From Rachycentron canadum (Eukaryota; Chordata; Actinopteri; Carangiformes; Rachycentridae), in contig CM076663.1 of assembly GCA_038496675.1 (NCBI GenBank), forward strand, positions 18,385,290-18,449,289: a stretch of DNA of 64,000 nucleotides. The letters run 5' to 3'. Within the stretch, counting starts at the first letter, position 1, and the number at the start of each line of letters is the position of its first letter. This document shows positions 12,639 to 25,000 of this stretch, piece by piece. The notes under the pieces were generated by a model. That model had not been told where the DNA came from. It did not search any database and saw nothing but the letters and a program-made list of their open reading frames with translations. The position numbers and the translations under genes were made by a program.

Positions 12639-14649
12639 ATCTTTAAAACAGCCAAACAAGAATATCATGGCATCACCATCCTTCTGCAGAGACGAAGAGA
12701 CGGCTCTCATGGAGCTGGAAGGAGGAAACAAAACACAACAAGAAAGCAGCATGCGCGCTCTGTGTGTGTGCCTGTGATGCATGCTTAAATCTCTTTCTTT
12801 TGAAGACTTGGTAATGACTCGGAGGTGGAGGGTGCCTCTCGGTTCACCTTGCCACCTTTTCTCCCTCATTCTCCCTTTTCTCCCGCACAAACGGTCTTTT
12901 GAAAAGAGCGGTGGTTAGTTAATTCACACTCGCCAATTCTTGTCTTGCCATGTTTGGATTGGGAGCTCATTTGAAGCTGCTCTCTGGCTTATTACACCTG
13001 CTGATTGATTACAGAGGCCGGTTGGGGGTTTTTATTTGGTATTGAAATGCAAAAAATTTTGTTTCCAGGCTCGTTGGAAAAATTGTGCTGAAAGCTTTGG
13101 AAAAAAAAACAAAAAAAAAAAAAAAAAAAAAAAAGATCGGAGCGTTTGTAGTTGAAACAGTCTCAGTCACAATCTCCCAACACATCAGAGCCTGAATGTT
13201 TTGAGGACGACGCCTGGTTGAAGGAGGAAACTCTGTCTTGGCATGTTGCTAGGCGATGCATTAATATTAATGTTGTCTTTTCTCAGAGTGTGTGCGCTCC
13301 CTGCCCCCCTCAGGATAAACCCAAGCTTAAAGATATCTCCATCTCACTGATGCTTCTTTTTTTTTATCCTCGTTAAAACTCAAATCAAAGGTTTTAATTA
13401 CATTCTACAAATGTAATGCTGCGGAGCTTTGTTGAGAAATCACTATGGCCTTTTTAAGTTTCCAGTTTGCGGTGCTGATATGCTCAGCTCATTTCTGGCT
13501 CGGTGTAATCGAAAAAAACGGAGATGTGGTATATCTGGTTATGCGGCGTTTGAACGTGTGAACGTGTTTGAGTTTTTCTGATTGAAACCGAGCTGATTTT
13601 GCCCGAATCTAATCTTCACATCTGACTCTGAGCCAGGCTCCAAAAGTCTAAATATGAAAAACATAAACCAAAAAAGCCAAAGCGTCATGATTGCTCCATT
13701 TTTAATCGTATTTGCTTTTTTATTTTGTCATTTCAGTCGTCCTGCATAGGAGAAATAAATCTATGATGGAGTTCGCTCTCTGCCTCACCCTTTCCCCTGC
13801 TGGGCTTTTAGCCTGGAGTCTTTGTGGTAGCCTTCTCCGCGCCTCTCAGCTGCCCTCTCTGCAAAACCATTTTCCTGGCACTGAAACACAGATGTTATCC
13901 ATCTGATTAAACGTTCAAGGTTACATCTCCAAATACATCAAAGTCTACCTCTCCCAAAAGAAGAAGCGTGACAGCCAATATTTTCGGTAGCCTGGAGGTG
14001 CAAGCTCCAGTGTCCTCCCTTTTTTTTTTTTTTTTTTTCATAGGCACATGAAAGGGACTCCAGCACATGTCGTGTCTGTACAGGTAAATTGGTATCTCTG
14101 CTTAAAGTATCATGAGTGCTGAGCCTCAATAGTTAAAATGAATGAGCACCAGTTTTTATTTATCAAATCAGGATTCATGGGGTTTATTTACAAGACCTAA
14201 AAAATTGTAGAGCAAAATCTGCTGACTAGGGTAAAGTGATCAGCTGTCTTTCTCATATTAATGTCTCGTCTCTGAGCTCAAACAGAGATAAGCCCACGAC
14301 AACAGCAGAGGTTACTGTGTCCGTCCTCAGAGCCACGGAAGACAATCACAGGCTGTGTAGTCAGACACTGACCTTTACGTGTGACACTGGGGGAGTTTCC
14401 CTCTATCAAGAAGAAATGCCAAACATTTGAAGTTTGTATCTTATTAAGTAGAAGGATTTTCTGCTTTTATGTGTTTTTTGTGAAGTAACTCTCTTTGAGT
14501 TTTGAACTATTAGCGTAAAACACACAATTTGAAAAAATTTTTTTTTTTTCAATTACAATTTATCAGATCAAAAACAAAGGGAAAAAAAATTCAGCCTCTT
14601 TTATGAACGTGAGATAGGAAGGTTGATGCAATCTCATGAATTGGTCTGC

Positions 14650-14910
14650 AATTAGTGATTATTTTCCTAATCAATTAATCACTTGATTAGTTTCTTTAAT
14701 AAATCCATTATCCATAAAAGGTCAAAAAATATCCATTGCAGCAGACTTATTAAGATGTCTTGTTTTAGTCCATGGCGGCAGAACTCAAAGAAGTCTGGTT
14801 TTATATCTCAGACGACCAAGAAAACCAGCAAATATTCACACTGGAGAAGCTGAAACGTGTGGCCTCAATGAGTAATTCATTATCAAAACAGAAGTACATA
14901 TTCTTTCACT
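14650..14910. repeat. Degenerate interspersed repeat with ATTAATCA core (copy A)
   Basis: Phrases AATCAATTAATCACTTGATT, TGTCTTGTTTTAGTCC and CAGCAAATATTCACACTGGA in this order match, from memory, a very common fish repeat built of GATTAATCG stretches followed by a TGTCTTGTTTTGTCC segment and an AAATATTCACATTT segment. A second, more decayed copy is at about 26830-27080. Confidence 0.6.
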
Positions 14911-15896
14911 TGAGTCGACCCGCTGACGTCTTCAGTCAAAAGCTAGAGGTGATGGCTGGTTAGCAACGGGGACGGAGAAACGGTGAGCTCGGCTCTGTCT
15001 GAAGTTCAGAACCACCAACACCTCTGGAGCTCATTAATGTTTAAAACACACACATCAATCGTGGAAGAACAATAATCTTTGGTTTGAGGGGTGGTTTAAT
15101 GCTGGACTCTCCAGTTGGCACCAGCTGGGCACAATGACTGGTGATGCACAGATCACAGTTATATCTGAGGGCAGCCTGGGTCATGAAATGAGCATTGAGA
15201 CGAATGCAGATGAGGGGAATCATATATTATGTATGAGGGAAATATTGTTTACATTCTCTAAAATGTGAACATGTTCATTTTGGGCAGTAGCCAAACGTTA
15301 TTACGAGCTTTTAAACTCTTTGTGTTCAGGACGTAGAAGAGACAGAGTTTTTAATGTCAGACTGTTTTCAGGCTGTTGTGGAAATGCCTGTTGCCATTTA
15401 CCAGGCGTTTTACCAGAGCAGGAGAAATCTGCTCCAAATTGATTTAGATTTTTTATTTTTTTTTAAACCCGCTTACTTCAGTGTAGGGCTGTTATAATAT
15501 AATGACACTAAAGCAACGTGTGGTTGGGTGCAGGTCTCCAAATCGTGTTAAGTCATTTGTGCAGGTCGATTAGAGCCGGTCCACGCATCACTGCCGGGTC
15601 CAGTTTCTGAGGGTCCCGTTGTCACAGTAAGGTTTGGTAGCGCTGTGTTTGTCCAGAGCCAAAACCAACACCTGTGCTCAGAAACCAGAGTTATGTTCGG
15701 AGCAGCTCTACTGAAACAGTTGCAGTGTGTAGCTCTCCCTGTATTTGAGGTCTGAGGGAGGCTGCAGCTGGAATCTAAATTCTTGAAGCGCTCCTCTCAC
15801 TCATTCACCTGTTACAGCCCTGCATATCTGCTGCTTGTCATCCCTGACTGATTACTTTTCTTCTTCCCTTTTTTCTTCTTTTCTTCCTTTTCGTAG

Positions 15897-16015
15897 AGAT
15901 TGAAAAAATTCAGAAGGACGAGGGGAAGGAGGAGGAGAAATTCATCGACGTCGTCATCAACAAGAACATGAAACTGGGCCAGAAAGTTTTAATACCAGTC
16001 AAGCAGTTTCCTAAA
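15897..16015 (+). CDS. khdrbs3: khdrbs3 exon 2 (end of QUA1 and start of KH domain)
   Basis: This 119-nt exon starts with AG, which completes a split Glu codon (phase 1 entry), and then reads IEKIQKDEGKEEEKFIDVVI... to ...VLIPVKQFPK, ending exactly on a Lys codon (phase 0 exit). The acidic KDEGKEEEK stretch joins QUA1 to the first KH strand; VLIPVKQFPK is the well-conserved lead-in to the KH core. The acceptor is preceded by a pyrimidine tract of about 40 nt (15856-15893) and a plausible branch site CTGAC at 15844. The donor is a strong GTAAGT at 16016. Phase and sequence match the second coding exon of mammalian KHDRBS3. Confidence 0.96.
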
Positions 16016-19000
16016 GTAAGTGCTATAGAACCACCACCACCAGAGACTTCTCCAAGAATGTGATGTGCACAGATAGAGAATTTTAGATCGCGTTATTTAT
16101 AGATAATGAAGCCAACTACAGTTGCTCTGGTTTTGATATAAATTCCTTACAACAGCCACTTGACATTTTTTGTTGATGCTTTATGTTATTAGATGTAGCA
16201 TATCTACAGGCGGAGTGTTGGCTGACAGAACTGGGGTAGGACTATATTAGGGATGTTACTTCCTGTCTGAAGAATTGTTTAAGCTTTTTGAGATGTTACA
16301 ACTGTAATCCTCAATCCTTCTCCCTCATACGCACACCTCTCCATCACACTGACCTTGGTCAATAACCCTTTGATGTCTTGGCGTATTCATTTGTCAATGA
16401 ATATTTATGAATATAAGATTCAAAGGACTTTTGTCACAGTGGATTTCATTTTCTTGAGCGTGCAGTGATACACGGTAGATACATGCACTTGTAGGTCCTT
16501 TTCCTAAAACAGTTAATAGCTTGCAAGGTGAGAGTGCGTTCGCAATGCAGCACAAAAGTCACATGTGTAGCATCGTAGACCACCGGCTTCACAGTGACCT
16601 TCACGTGAGGCCGTTCTGAGCGATAATGCAGTTGCCACATTGGAGAGCACTCCAGCCTCGCCCTCCACCAGGAGCCTTTAACGGCAGCAGCGCTTTATTG
16701 GCGGCACACGCTCGGTGCATGACAGGGATTTCCCGCTGGGAGCACGACGGGGAGGCTGATGTAAAAGTGAGAGGGCTGCTCTTACACCATCACTCAAGTT
16801 TTCACCTCAGCCCTCCAGGGGGAAGGACAGTGGTAGCCTGTAGTGAGTGGATGGAGAGGACAGCAGGGGAGGAAACGGCGCAGGGGTCAAACACTGTGCA
16901 ATAATTCTCCAAAGGTATAGTGAGGTTTAGCTTCTCCAATCAGAATCCTTACAATTGCACAATCGTGAGATGCACAGTAAAAAAAAACAAATGCCATAGT
17001 CAATTTGCTGGGTGTAAAAATAAATCAGCAACATACCAGTTTTAAATGAATCCACCCAGCATGACCCACCATGGAGTCATATCAGCTCTGTGACAAACAC
17101 ATCCTCAGTCAGCACTCTTTAATATAAGATAAGGAAACAATCTGAAACAAGCCCAAAGGAAAGAATCAAAAATACTATTAAAAAAAACTAAACTATTACT
17201 GGGAAGATTTTGTCTTTGTATAACTTAGATTAGTTTAATAATGTGAGGCCTGATTCTGAATTCAACTTGCTTCCCTTTCTGACTGACTCTACAGTCGCAG
17301 TAGTGGCACTAATGCACAAGCAAGTCTAGCATCAGCATGCTAACATGCTCACAATGACAATGCTCGCACCGATACATACCACGCATTATGTCCTCTCTCC
17401 TAATTTAATGCGCTATTTGGACTAGCACTAAACAAAAAGATCAGCAAAAGCTAAAGGAGAGGAACGCCACCAAGTCTTTTTCTTGGTCATAAACCAAAGT
17501 TCTTCAAATTAAAGTCGCCAAAGTTATTGCAGTACATCCTGAGGGGACAGTTTATGTCAGTATTTCATCCATCCAGTGGACTGCTGCAGGAATAAAAAAA
17601 ACAAACAAAAAAAACAACTGCAAATTAGTTAGTATTAGCATTTTTGCACCTCCACTTCCCTCGTCCCAAAGTTTAGATGACCGACACAAGTTCTGTGGGT
17701 CACAGAAGTGCGAGACCTTTTTATTTGATGTCACAAAATACATCAGTAAATACCCTGGTTGTGATTTCTTGAGGATTTTACGTCTCTTAAAAAAAGGACT
17801 GTCGCTAACAAGTAGTTAAATGGGACTACGGAGGTTGTTGGCGACTCCATTCATCCTCACCTTTACAGCTGTGTCCTGTTCATATTCACCCTCTTGCAAA
17901 CTATTACTAACTTTCCAAGAGGAAAGACTTTTGTAGAAGAGGTCAGAGCCGAGTCAAGATGCATTATTTTTATTAGTTGATTTGTTTATAGCCTAATATT
18001 TTAGCTTTTTAGATCTGGTGATTGTATTTAGGCTTTTAAAAATCCTAACACTTGAGTTGATTTGTGAAGTTTATTGTGATGGAAACCTCTGCAGTAACTC
18101 AACAGCCATAAAAATCACACTTTTTGCAGAGGGAAACAGGTTGATGCTGACGTACAAAAATCCTTTACTACCCTTTCTAGAGCGATTCAGATTCAGTCAC
18201 GCTGCTAGCATAGGTGAGAATTGTCTGAACATCTATAACATGTAAACATCTTAACCCGATATAAATGATCCAATGAAATTAACTTAATTGTTGGACTGTC
18301 AGACAGCACATCTGTAAGAGTTCATTTTTATTGTTTCTGTTTCAGTGTCTTCTTTAAAAATGACCACAGAAACAAAAAAAGAGTCTAATTTATAAATACA
18401 TAGGCCACTGTGCATTACATTTTGATATTCATGTAAATGTGCTAAGTGCTAGCATCTTGCTCGCCTAAGTTCTTCAGTTGCTACCTTACGCGGCCATTGT
18501 TTGAACTGGTTTTGAGTATGTTGACACGACCTTTGTGTGAATTTTGAGCAGACTCATTAATCACCGTGCGCTGACATGCACTCTATTGTAGAGCTGAAAT
18601 CACTTCTACAAAATAATCTCTGGGTATGTACTGCGTATGTATGCCGTGTCATCTGGAGGCTGATCTGAGTCTCCCAGGTTCACAGCTAAACAGATTTGCT
18701 CTGACAGCTTTGATAAGTAGAGCCACTAATACGCTGTTTAGAGCTCCAACAAGCCACCGAAGGAAGACAAATTCAATTTGTTCTGTCTGACAGGTAGCAA
18801 TGGCAAGAGTGATTGGTTTGACTTGAATGGGTTTTCCTCTGAGCTGTGAGCGTCACCTTTTGGCTTCTGGCATTGAAGTGGCACAACCATTTTCCAAATA
18901 GCCATTTAGGAGCACATGCAGAGAGGTTAAATCCATCCTCTGCAAACAAAGCTTTTTATCACAATGAAGTGGGTAAGGACGCCACGCTGCAAGTTCCACA

Positions 19001-22000
19001 TTGCTGATTCTCTTTGATACAATACAGCAGGTCCTCAATGATGATTTTTAAAACCCAACACAGATGAATTTCTAGACTTTTTAAAGAGTGATGGTATGAT
19101 AGAGCTGCATGATGCAGTTCTGTTGTGTAATGTGACACTTAAATGCTGTTTTTTTTTTTCTTCACTCCTTTAGAGGAATATCTGATTGAAAACTTGTCTA
19201 CAGAAATAGAAATAGATTTTACGTAACTCAACTAAAATGACACAGCGTCACGCCTACTCAGGAGCTAAAAATATCCCACCTTTTAAACAAGGATGCAGTA
19301 TCACTTGCTCATCTGTACAATTGCTGGATCTGCGGGCCCCGTCTCAGAGAGCGTTTCTTTTTGGCGGAAAGCACTGCAGGCCATTAGCGAGGCGTAAGGA
19401 GTCCCACTGGTTTATTTCCAGTTCAGACTATGGCTTTTCTCTGCGCTGGGAGCGGTGATTTATCCTTCTGCTGTCGCTGCTGTCCTGCTGTCCTCAGCAC
19501 AATCACCGCGCTGGCTCTCTCTGTGCACACCTTTTGCCAGGCTCGCACTAATACATTCAGCACATGATAAAAAGATCTCAGATGTGACAAACAAGTTTTA
19601 AATGAATGTTTCACCATGATTTCGGTCATTGCTTCTTTTTCGTGTTTTATTTGTGTCACTTTTTTGCCTCGCTAACTCCGCGGCGGGGCAGCAGGCAACA
19701 ACCTGTAATTAAACACATCAGCTTTTATTCTGGTGATTACAGGCAGCAGCCGCACAATCCTCTCACACAGTCTGATGACATGAGCCAGTGCAGGAGCCCA
19801 AGCAGGTTTTTGTAAGTCACATAATCCCTCGTGATAACTAAAGCATTAGCAAAACCCCACAGCATCAATCACAGTGGGAGTCAGATGGATTTTGATATCT
19901 GATAAACAGCAGGGATTACAGTTATGTGTTCAGCCATATATTTGGATTGTCCATATGATGAAGAGTGTTTGTGTGTGTGTGTGTGTGCGCGCGTGCCTCT
20001 ACAATTGTATTGTCTGGGTGTGTTTAAATGTCCAGATTAAGACTTCTGTCTGACATTTACTGGCATTAGTCAAATAAATATAAAGCAAATCCCCATGATC
20101 TCTTTTTAAATAGTCAAGAATAGTGTCAAACAAATGCCGTTCTACCAATACATATATCACTCTTTTATGTATTATCGACTCTGCAGTGGCTCAGAAGAGT
20201 GCATATCTAATATGAGGACGAGATGTAAAATGTCTACCAGCTTCTGCATAGAGCCTGTGAGCTAAATGAGCTGCAAGGCTCATATTTGCCTTCTGTTTCT
20301 CCCCTTCTTTGTGCATCAAGTTAAAAATATCATATGTCCTCAGGTTTGCTATGTTTGAGCAAACTAATACATTTAGGAATGTGCAACATTTAAGCTCTGT
20401 CTTAGCTTAGCATTACCAGCATAGCATTACTAGCTGTAATAATGAATGTCAAGACTAGACATAAAACTAGACCAGGGATCGTAGATCTAACCCTGTCTCC
20501 TAGTTTACATAACAACAGTAAATTTATTCGGAGAGAAGAGAGAGACAATAACACCTGAAATATGTTTCATTAGCATCACAATGAGCCATTTTTAATGAAC
20601 ATGCTGTATAATAAAAGTCTCAAAGTGCTGATATGTTTGTTTTCTGTACGATATCTGCCCATGTAATGCTTGAAGCATAGTTAACATTTTTATGGTCATG
20701 GTTGCATACTCAGCAAATCAATCTTGTATCACGGACGAACACACATATGACCAACCTTTAATAGCATGATTAAAAGCTCTACATTTGGATATTTGATCTT
20801 AATATTATATTTAACCCGCTCATTGACGGCTATTTAGCAGCTAGCGCGCTAACTGCAGCTGGAGCCAGCAGTCCCTGCCCTGCTCTGCAGAGTTTGGCGT
20901 AGCAGCACATGAACCACTTGTCCACCTGAGCAGAACAATAACCACTGTCACCAGCTGCATTCCAAGGCTGTGGAGTTACAGTCCGCCTGCCAGGAAACCT
21001 GCAGGCGGACTCAGGGTCAGCAACAGAACTTTCAAATTAAAATACTTGCATATATATCAGTTTATTAATTTAATTGGCAGCGCTGTCCAAATGAATACCG
21101 CATGTGAACGAAACAAAAAGCCCGATTGGCTGTGACACAATTTGTAACCAGAAGAAGCAACACACTGGCTGAAAATCACCACTTCCAGTGATGAATTTCA
21201 CAATAAAATCAGAGCAGAAACAGAAAAGCATTTCTCTATACAAATTGTACTTACTCGACTGGAAAAATGTCAGTGGCAGTGAATATAATCCAGGCAGCAA
21301 TTACATCTCACATCAAAACATAATTGGTGAAACAAACTAGTTGATATATAAATGTAAGTTTTATGAGATGGTGCTACAACATCAGGTAATATAGTATACT
21401 GCAGAGATTAAGGCCTTACTGTGTGAGTTGTGGTGCTTTACGGGGGCCTTTAACCACACTATCAAATAAAATAGCAATTAATGAAATTACAGCAAACCAA
21501 CTATGGCTTCTGATCTGAGGGCTTTTTTTGGGGCATTTGCCTGTTGCTCTGTACAGAGTACAAGACCTTCATGTTTTCAGCAGCAGTTATTATTATTTTT
21601 TGGGTAAAACATATGCTCCTCTTCTCTTTCCCAAGTATCTTTTTGTGAGTTTTTAGTCATAATTACAGACAGAAAAACAACAGGAAATGAGGGAGAGAGA
21701 GAGAGAGAGAGACGAAAGAAAGTTCCCTGGCCAGACGTGAACTGTAGACATCGCAGTCTTAACCCTTAAGCTACGGAGGCACCTCATACTTGAATAATTA
21801 AATGTTTTCACCAAGAATTCTTTTTTTTTTTTTTTATCACTTTGCATAAAAACAGAAAAACAGAAGTAAAACAGATGTGGCAGAAGTGAATCAGTAAGGC
21901 ACTGGTTTAAACAATGGGTGTCCCTCCAAATTAAAATTAAATCAGACAATTTGACAACATAAATTAATAGAACATGATTTATTTTTTTTACCTTATGTCT

Positions 22001-25000
22001 TTATGCCTTTAATATATTTTTCTGACAGAATGATTAAATTAAAAATTTGCCCCACGGGTCAGTAATTGGATTAACTGACTGTTTACAAAATCTGACATAA
22101 TTGAATTCAGAAATTAATAACGTAATCCTTAATTAAAATCGTGTTTTCAGTGGCTCAGTTTCTTCAGATACCCTGGTAGCTGGTTGTTAAGTAGAGTCCT
22201 AATGATGCAGTGGACCAGGAACATTGTGCAGATTCCACTTTTATTATATTGTAAACTGTCTGCTACAGACAATGCCGTATCTTCTAAAATAAAAAGGGCA
22301 TTTGTTCTGTCCTCGCTCACCAACAAGCCAGACTCTAATTGTGTCTCTGATTTCACTGAAACTCAGCCTGCAAACAGTAAATCTATGTCTGCATTAAGTT
22401 CAGTTTCACAGCCTGTCTGATTTCTCTGTTCCTGTAAATTTGCTCCTCTGTTGACTGTGTGAATCCCTGATGCATGTCCAGCTCCTACAGTATAATATTG
22501 AAAGCAGTACAGTAGCACTTTGGTCTTGATTTAAACAAAAACAAAAAAAAAAAAAAAAAAACCAAGCTCTTCTACCTGTTTGAGCATTTTTCTCCACGGC
22601 TGCCGGGAGGACTGAGACATCCACACGTGTCCCAGACGCAGTGTCCAATACTTAACCTGTCAGAGAGAGTAGGTGCATGAAAGCTGTAGTAACACGGAGA
22701 GATGTCGGGTGTGTGATCTGTACTCTGCAAATCATTGTTCAAGAGATGGCACAGCTCAGTGATCAAGGCTCTATCCATGTGGAAATGATGGATGCGCAGG
22801 ACATCGGTTAAACTCAGCACATTTGAAACATTTCCTGACACCCTCTGTTCGCCCCGGCAGTGCTGTCTCCTATGATGATCCTTTTGTAAACTTGAATACG
22901 TTAGAGACAGGACACATTTTGTTTGCTTTGATAACTTTAAATTGAATTTCCCTGACCCAACAATTCATGTCATATTGAGTATATTTGTTAATTACGGTAT
23001 AAATTTCTACCCTGAACAACCATATATGTCGTATATAGCGCAGGCATACCGGACCTTGGTTGCCATGATTTACTGTGATTTGACTTAAGATATGTACTTC
23101 CTCGATATAAGACGATCTTTGCTGTCATGGTGGAACGGTCATGGATAATAGATCCATGTTTTGTTGACCCATCCATCCACCCAAACTCCTCCTGACGTGG
23201 ACTTTGTCGCTCTACAAACTACGTCACCGCACCTACCCTTTTGCTCCTGTGAGGATTACCACAACTACTAGTTGTTGCCCAGCAAAGAAACGTAAATATG
23301 GGTCACAATGACCTGCTGACAGACAACCTACGGCCTCGTGTCTTTACAGGGGGACAGTCTCTGTGTTTCAGTAGAGGTGTGGGATTGGTTCGTGTGATGC
23401 CGGAAGCTTTTTGAATGGAGATACCTTTGTGTAAACACTCTGATGTGAAGTCAGACTTGCCTGACTTATTCATCTGTTCAAGGTCGGGACTTTGCAGGGG
23501 CCACTCATTCCCATTTGCAAGTGCAGGGTTGGAATTAGCGCAGTGGGTCTTGAGTCTTGGGCTGAGTGGCGCCCTACACGATCACATCCAGCCATGGGAC
23601 TTTGTCTAATTATAAAAGCTGAACATACAGTGGCAGAGAACTGCTGGAGTTCAGCTTGACCAGGATAAAAACCCAACATTCAGTTACAGCATTAGAGCGA
23701 ATCACTAAAGCTCACCTCTCAAATCCCTCACCCAGGAATTGGTAGGAGCTTCCTAATAAGCACTCGCTTTCTGAACAAAAGGCAGGGGAGCTATAGGAGA
23801 GGTGTAGAACAAAACTGGCTGTTTTCTTACCTCCTGCTAGCTAATTGATGACCTAGATAGTTGAGGGAGACAGCTGTATAACTCACTGTTAAAGGAAAAC
23901 ATGGAGAGGGGGAGAAAAGCATCGCTCTCCTTTTGTCTCTCTGACCATCTCCAGTTGCTGGTGGAATTGTGCTGAGCCTGTTTTAAGGTTGTTCGACTTT
24001 GATGGGTGTCTGGACACGACATACCTCGACACAGTAATGCATAACATTTGGGTTTTTATGGCTACAAAGCGGTGACCTTGTGAAGCAATCTAAGCCGGGA
24101 AGCCTTTGAGGGACGGCAGAGAGTTGGATGTGGTCGAGTTCAATGTCAGCTCAAGCAAACACATTATGCTAATATTGTAAATTTATGCTCAAATATTGTA
24201 GCAGATGTGTGAAATATTGTAAACTGATACCACAAAGTAAAGTTGTGATTTCTCATTTATGGACAATCATGGCGCTGACTGATGTGATTGTACGATACAG
24301 AAAATACAGTATATATTATAGATAAATTGTCACATTGGCTTCAGTAATGATAAATGCAAATCCATGATTCCTCTTCATGTTGGCTCCATTTAGATTTTTG
24401 TGAGGATTAATTACAATCTGACCAGTTTGAGGCTTTTTTGCATTAATTGTTTGGTTAAAGGAGCTATTTGTAATTTCTGCTAGATACCTAGCGTTGGCAT
24501 TAACAGCTGTTTACTTACCAGTCAAGAGCTAATGTTGTAATGTAAATTCAGCATCCAACTTCATTCCTTTACTCACCAAAAACTGTCTCCGGCATCGCTT
24601 ATGTTTCTATCACTTCTCTTCTTCTATTGAAGTTAGCATGCTAACCAGCTAGCCCCTGCATGATTGCCCCACCTCATTAGTTTTCGATATTGAGTCACTG
24701 TGGTGTCCAGGTTGCCCTGAAGAAGTAACAGCCTTTAGGGGGTTATTCAACAATGACTGATGCTCTTGGGAAGACTATTAAGTAGCTAATGCGGACGTTG
24801 GCTGTGTAGCATCAGCTAAACATACAAATAGCTCCTTTACACTTCTAATTAGATATTATTACACACCAGAGTTGATTTACCAGTCGCTAAGTCAGTGCTC
24901 AGCCTTCGAAAGTAGTTGACTTTTGTGGCTTTGAAGGCGATTTGTCAAGTCTCAGAAAAGTTGTTGCATTTCGAATTGTTTCACTACTGATACTGGTATT

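Larger units (their letters stand above)
1..15896 (+). other. 3' part of khdrbs3 intron 1
   Basis: This non-coding stretch precedes the first exon in the window. I looked for the expected first coding exon (start codon, QUA1, phase-1 donor) and did not find it, so it should lie upstream of base 1. The interval holds a LINE-like tail (about 531-730), the gap at 3312-3705, a TIR element at 7002-7262, a GC-richer segment at 10640-11450, a fold-back at 12020-12081, simple repeats and a repeat copy at about 14650-14910. Open frames here are short, lack conserved motifs and are treated as chance. Confidence 0.8.

Noticed and set aside
12567..12890. 107-codon minus-strand frame with poly-Thr
   Set aside because: The Thr run is the (GTT)n microsatellite; the rest has no motif.
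1..15896. First coding exon of khdrbs3
   Set aside because: I searched for an ATG followed by the QUA1-type sequence with a phase-1 donor and saw none.
21720..21784. A possible functional tRNA gene on the minus strand
   Set aside because: It has A and B boxes, but the acceptor stem does not close and it continues into a SINE body.
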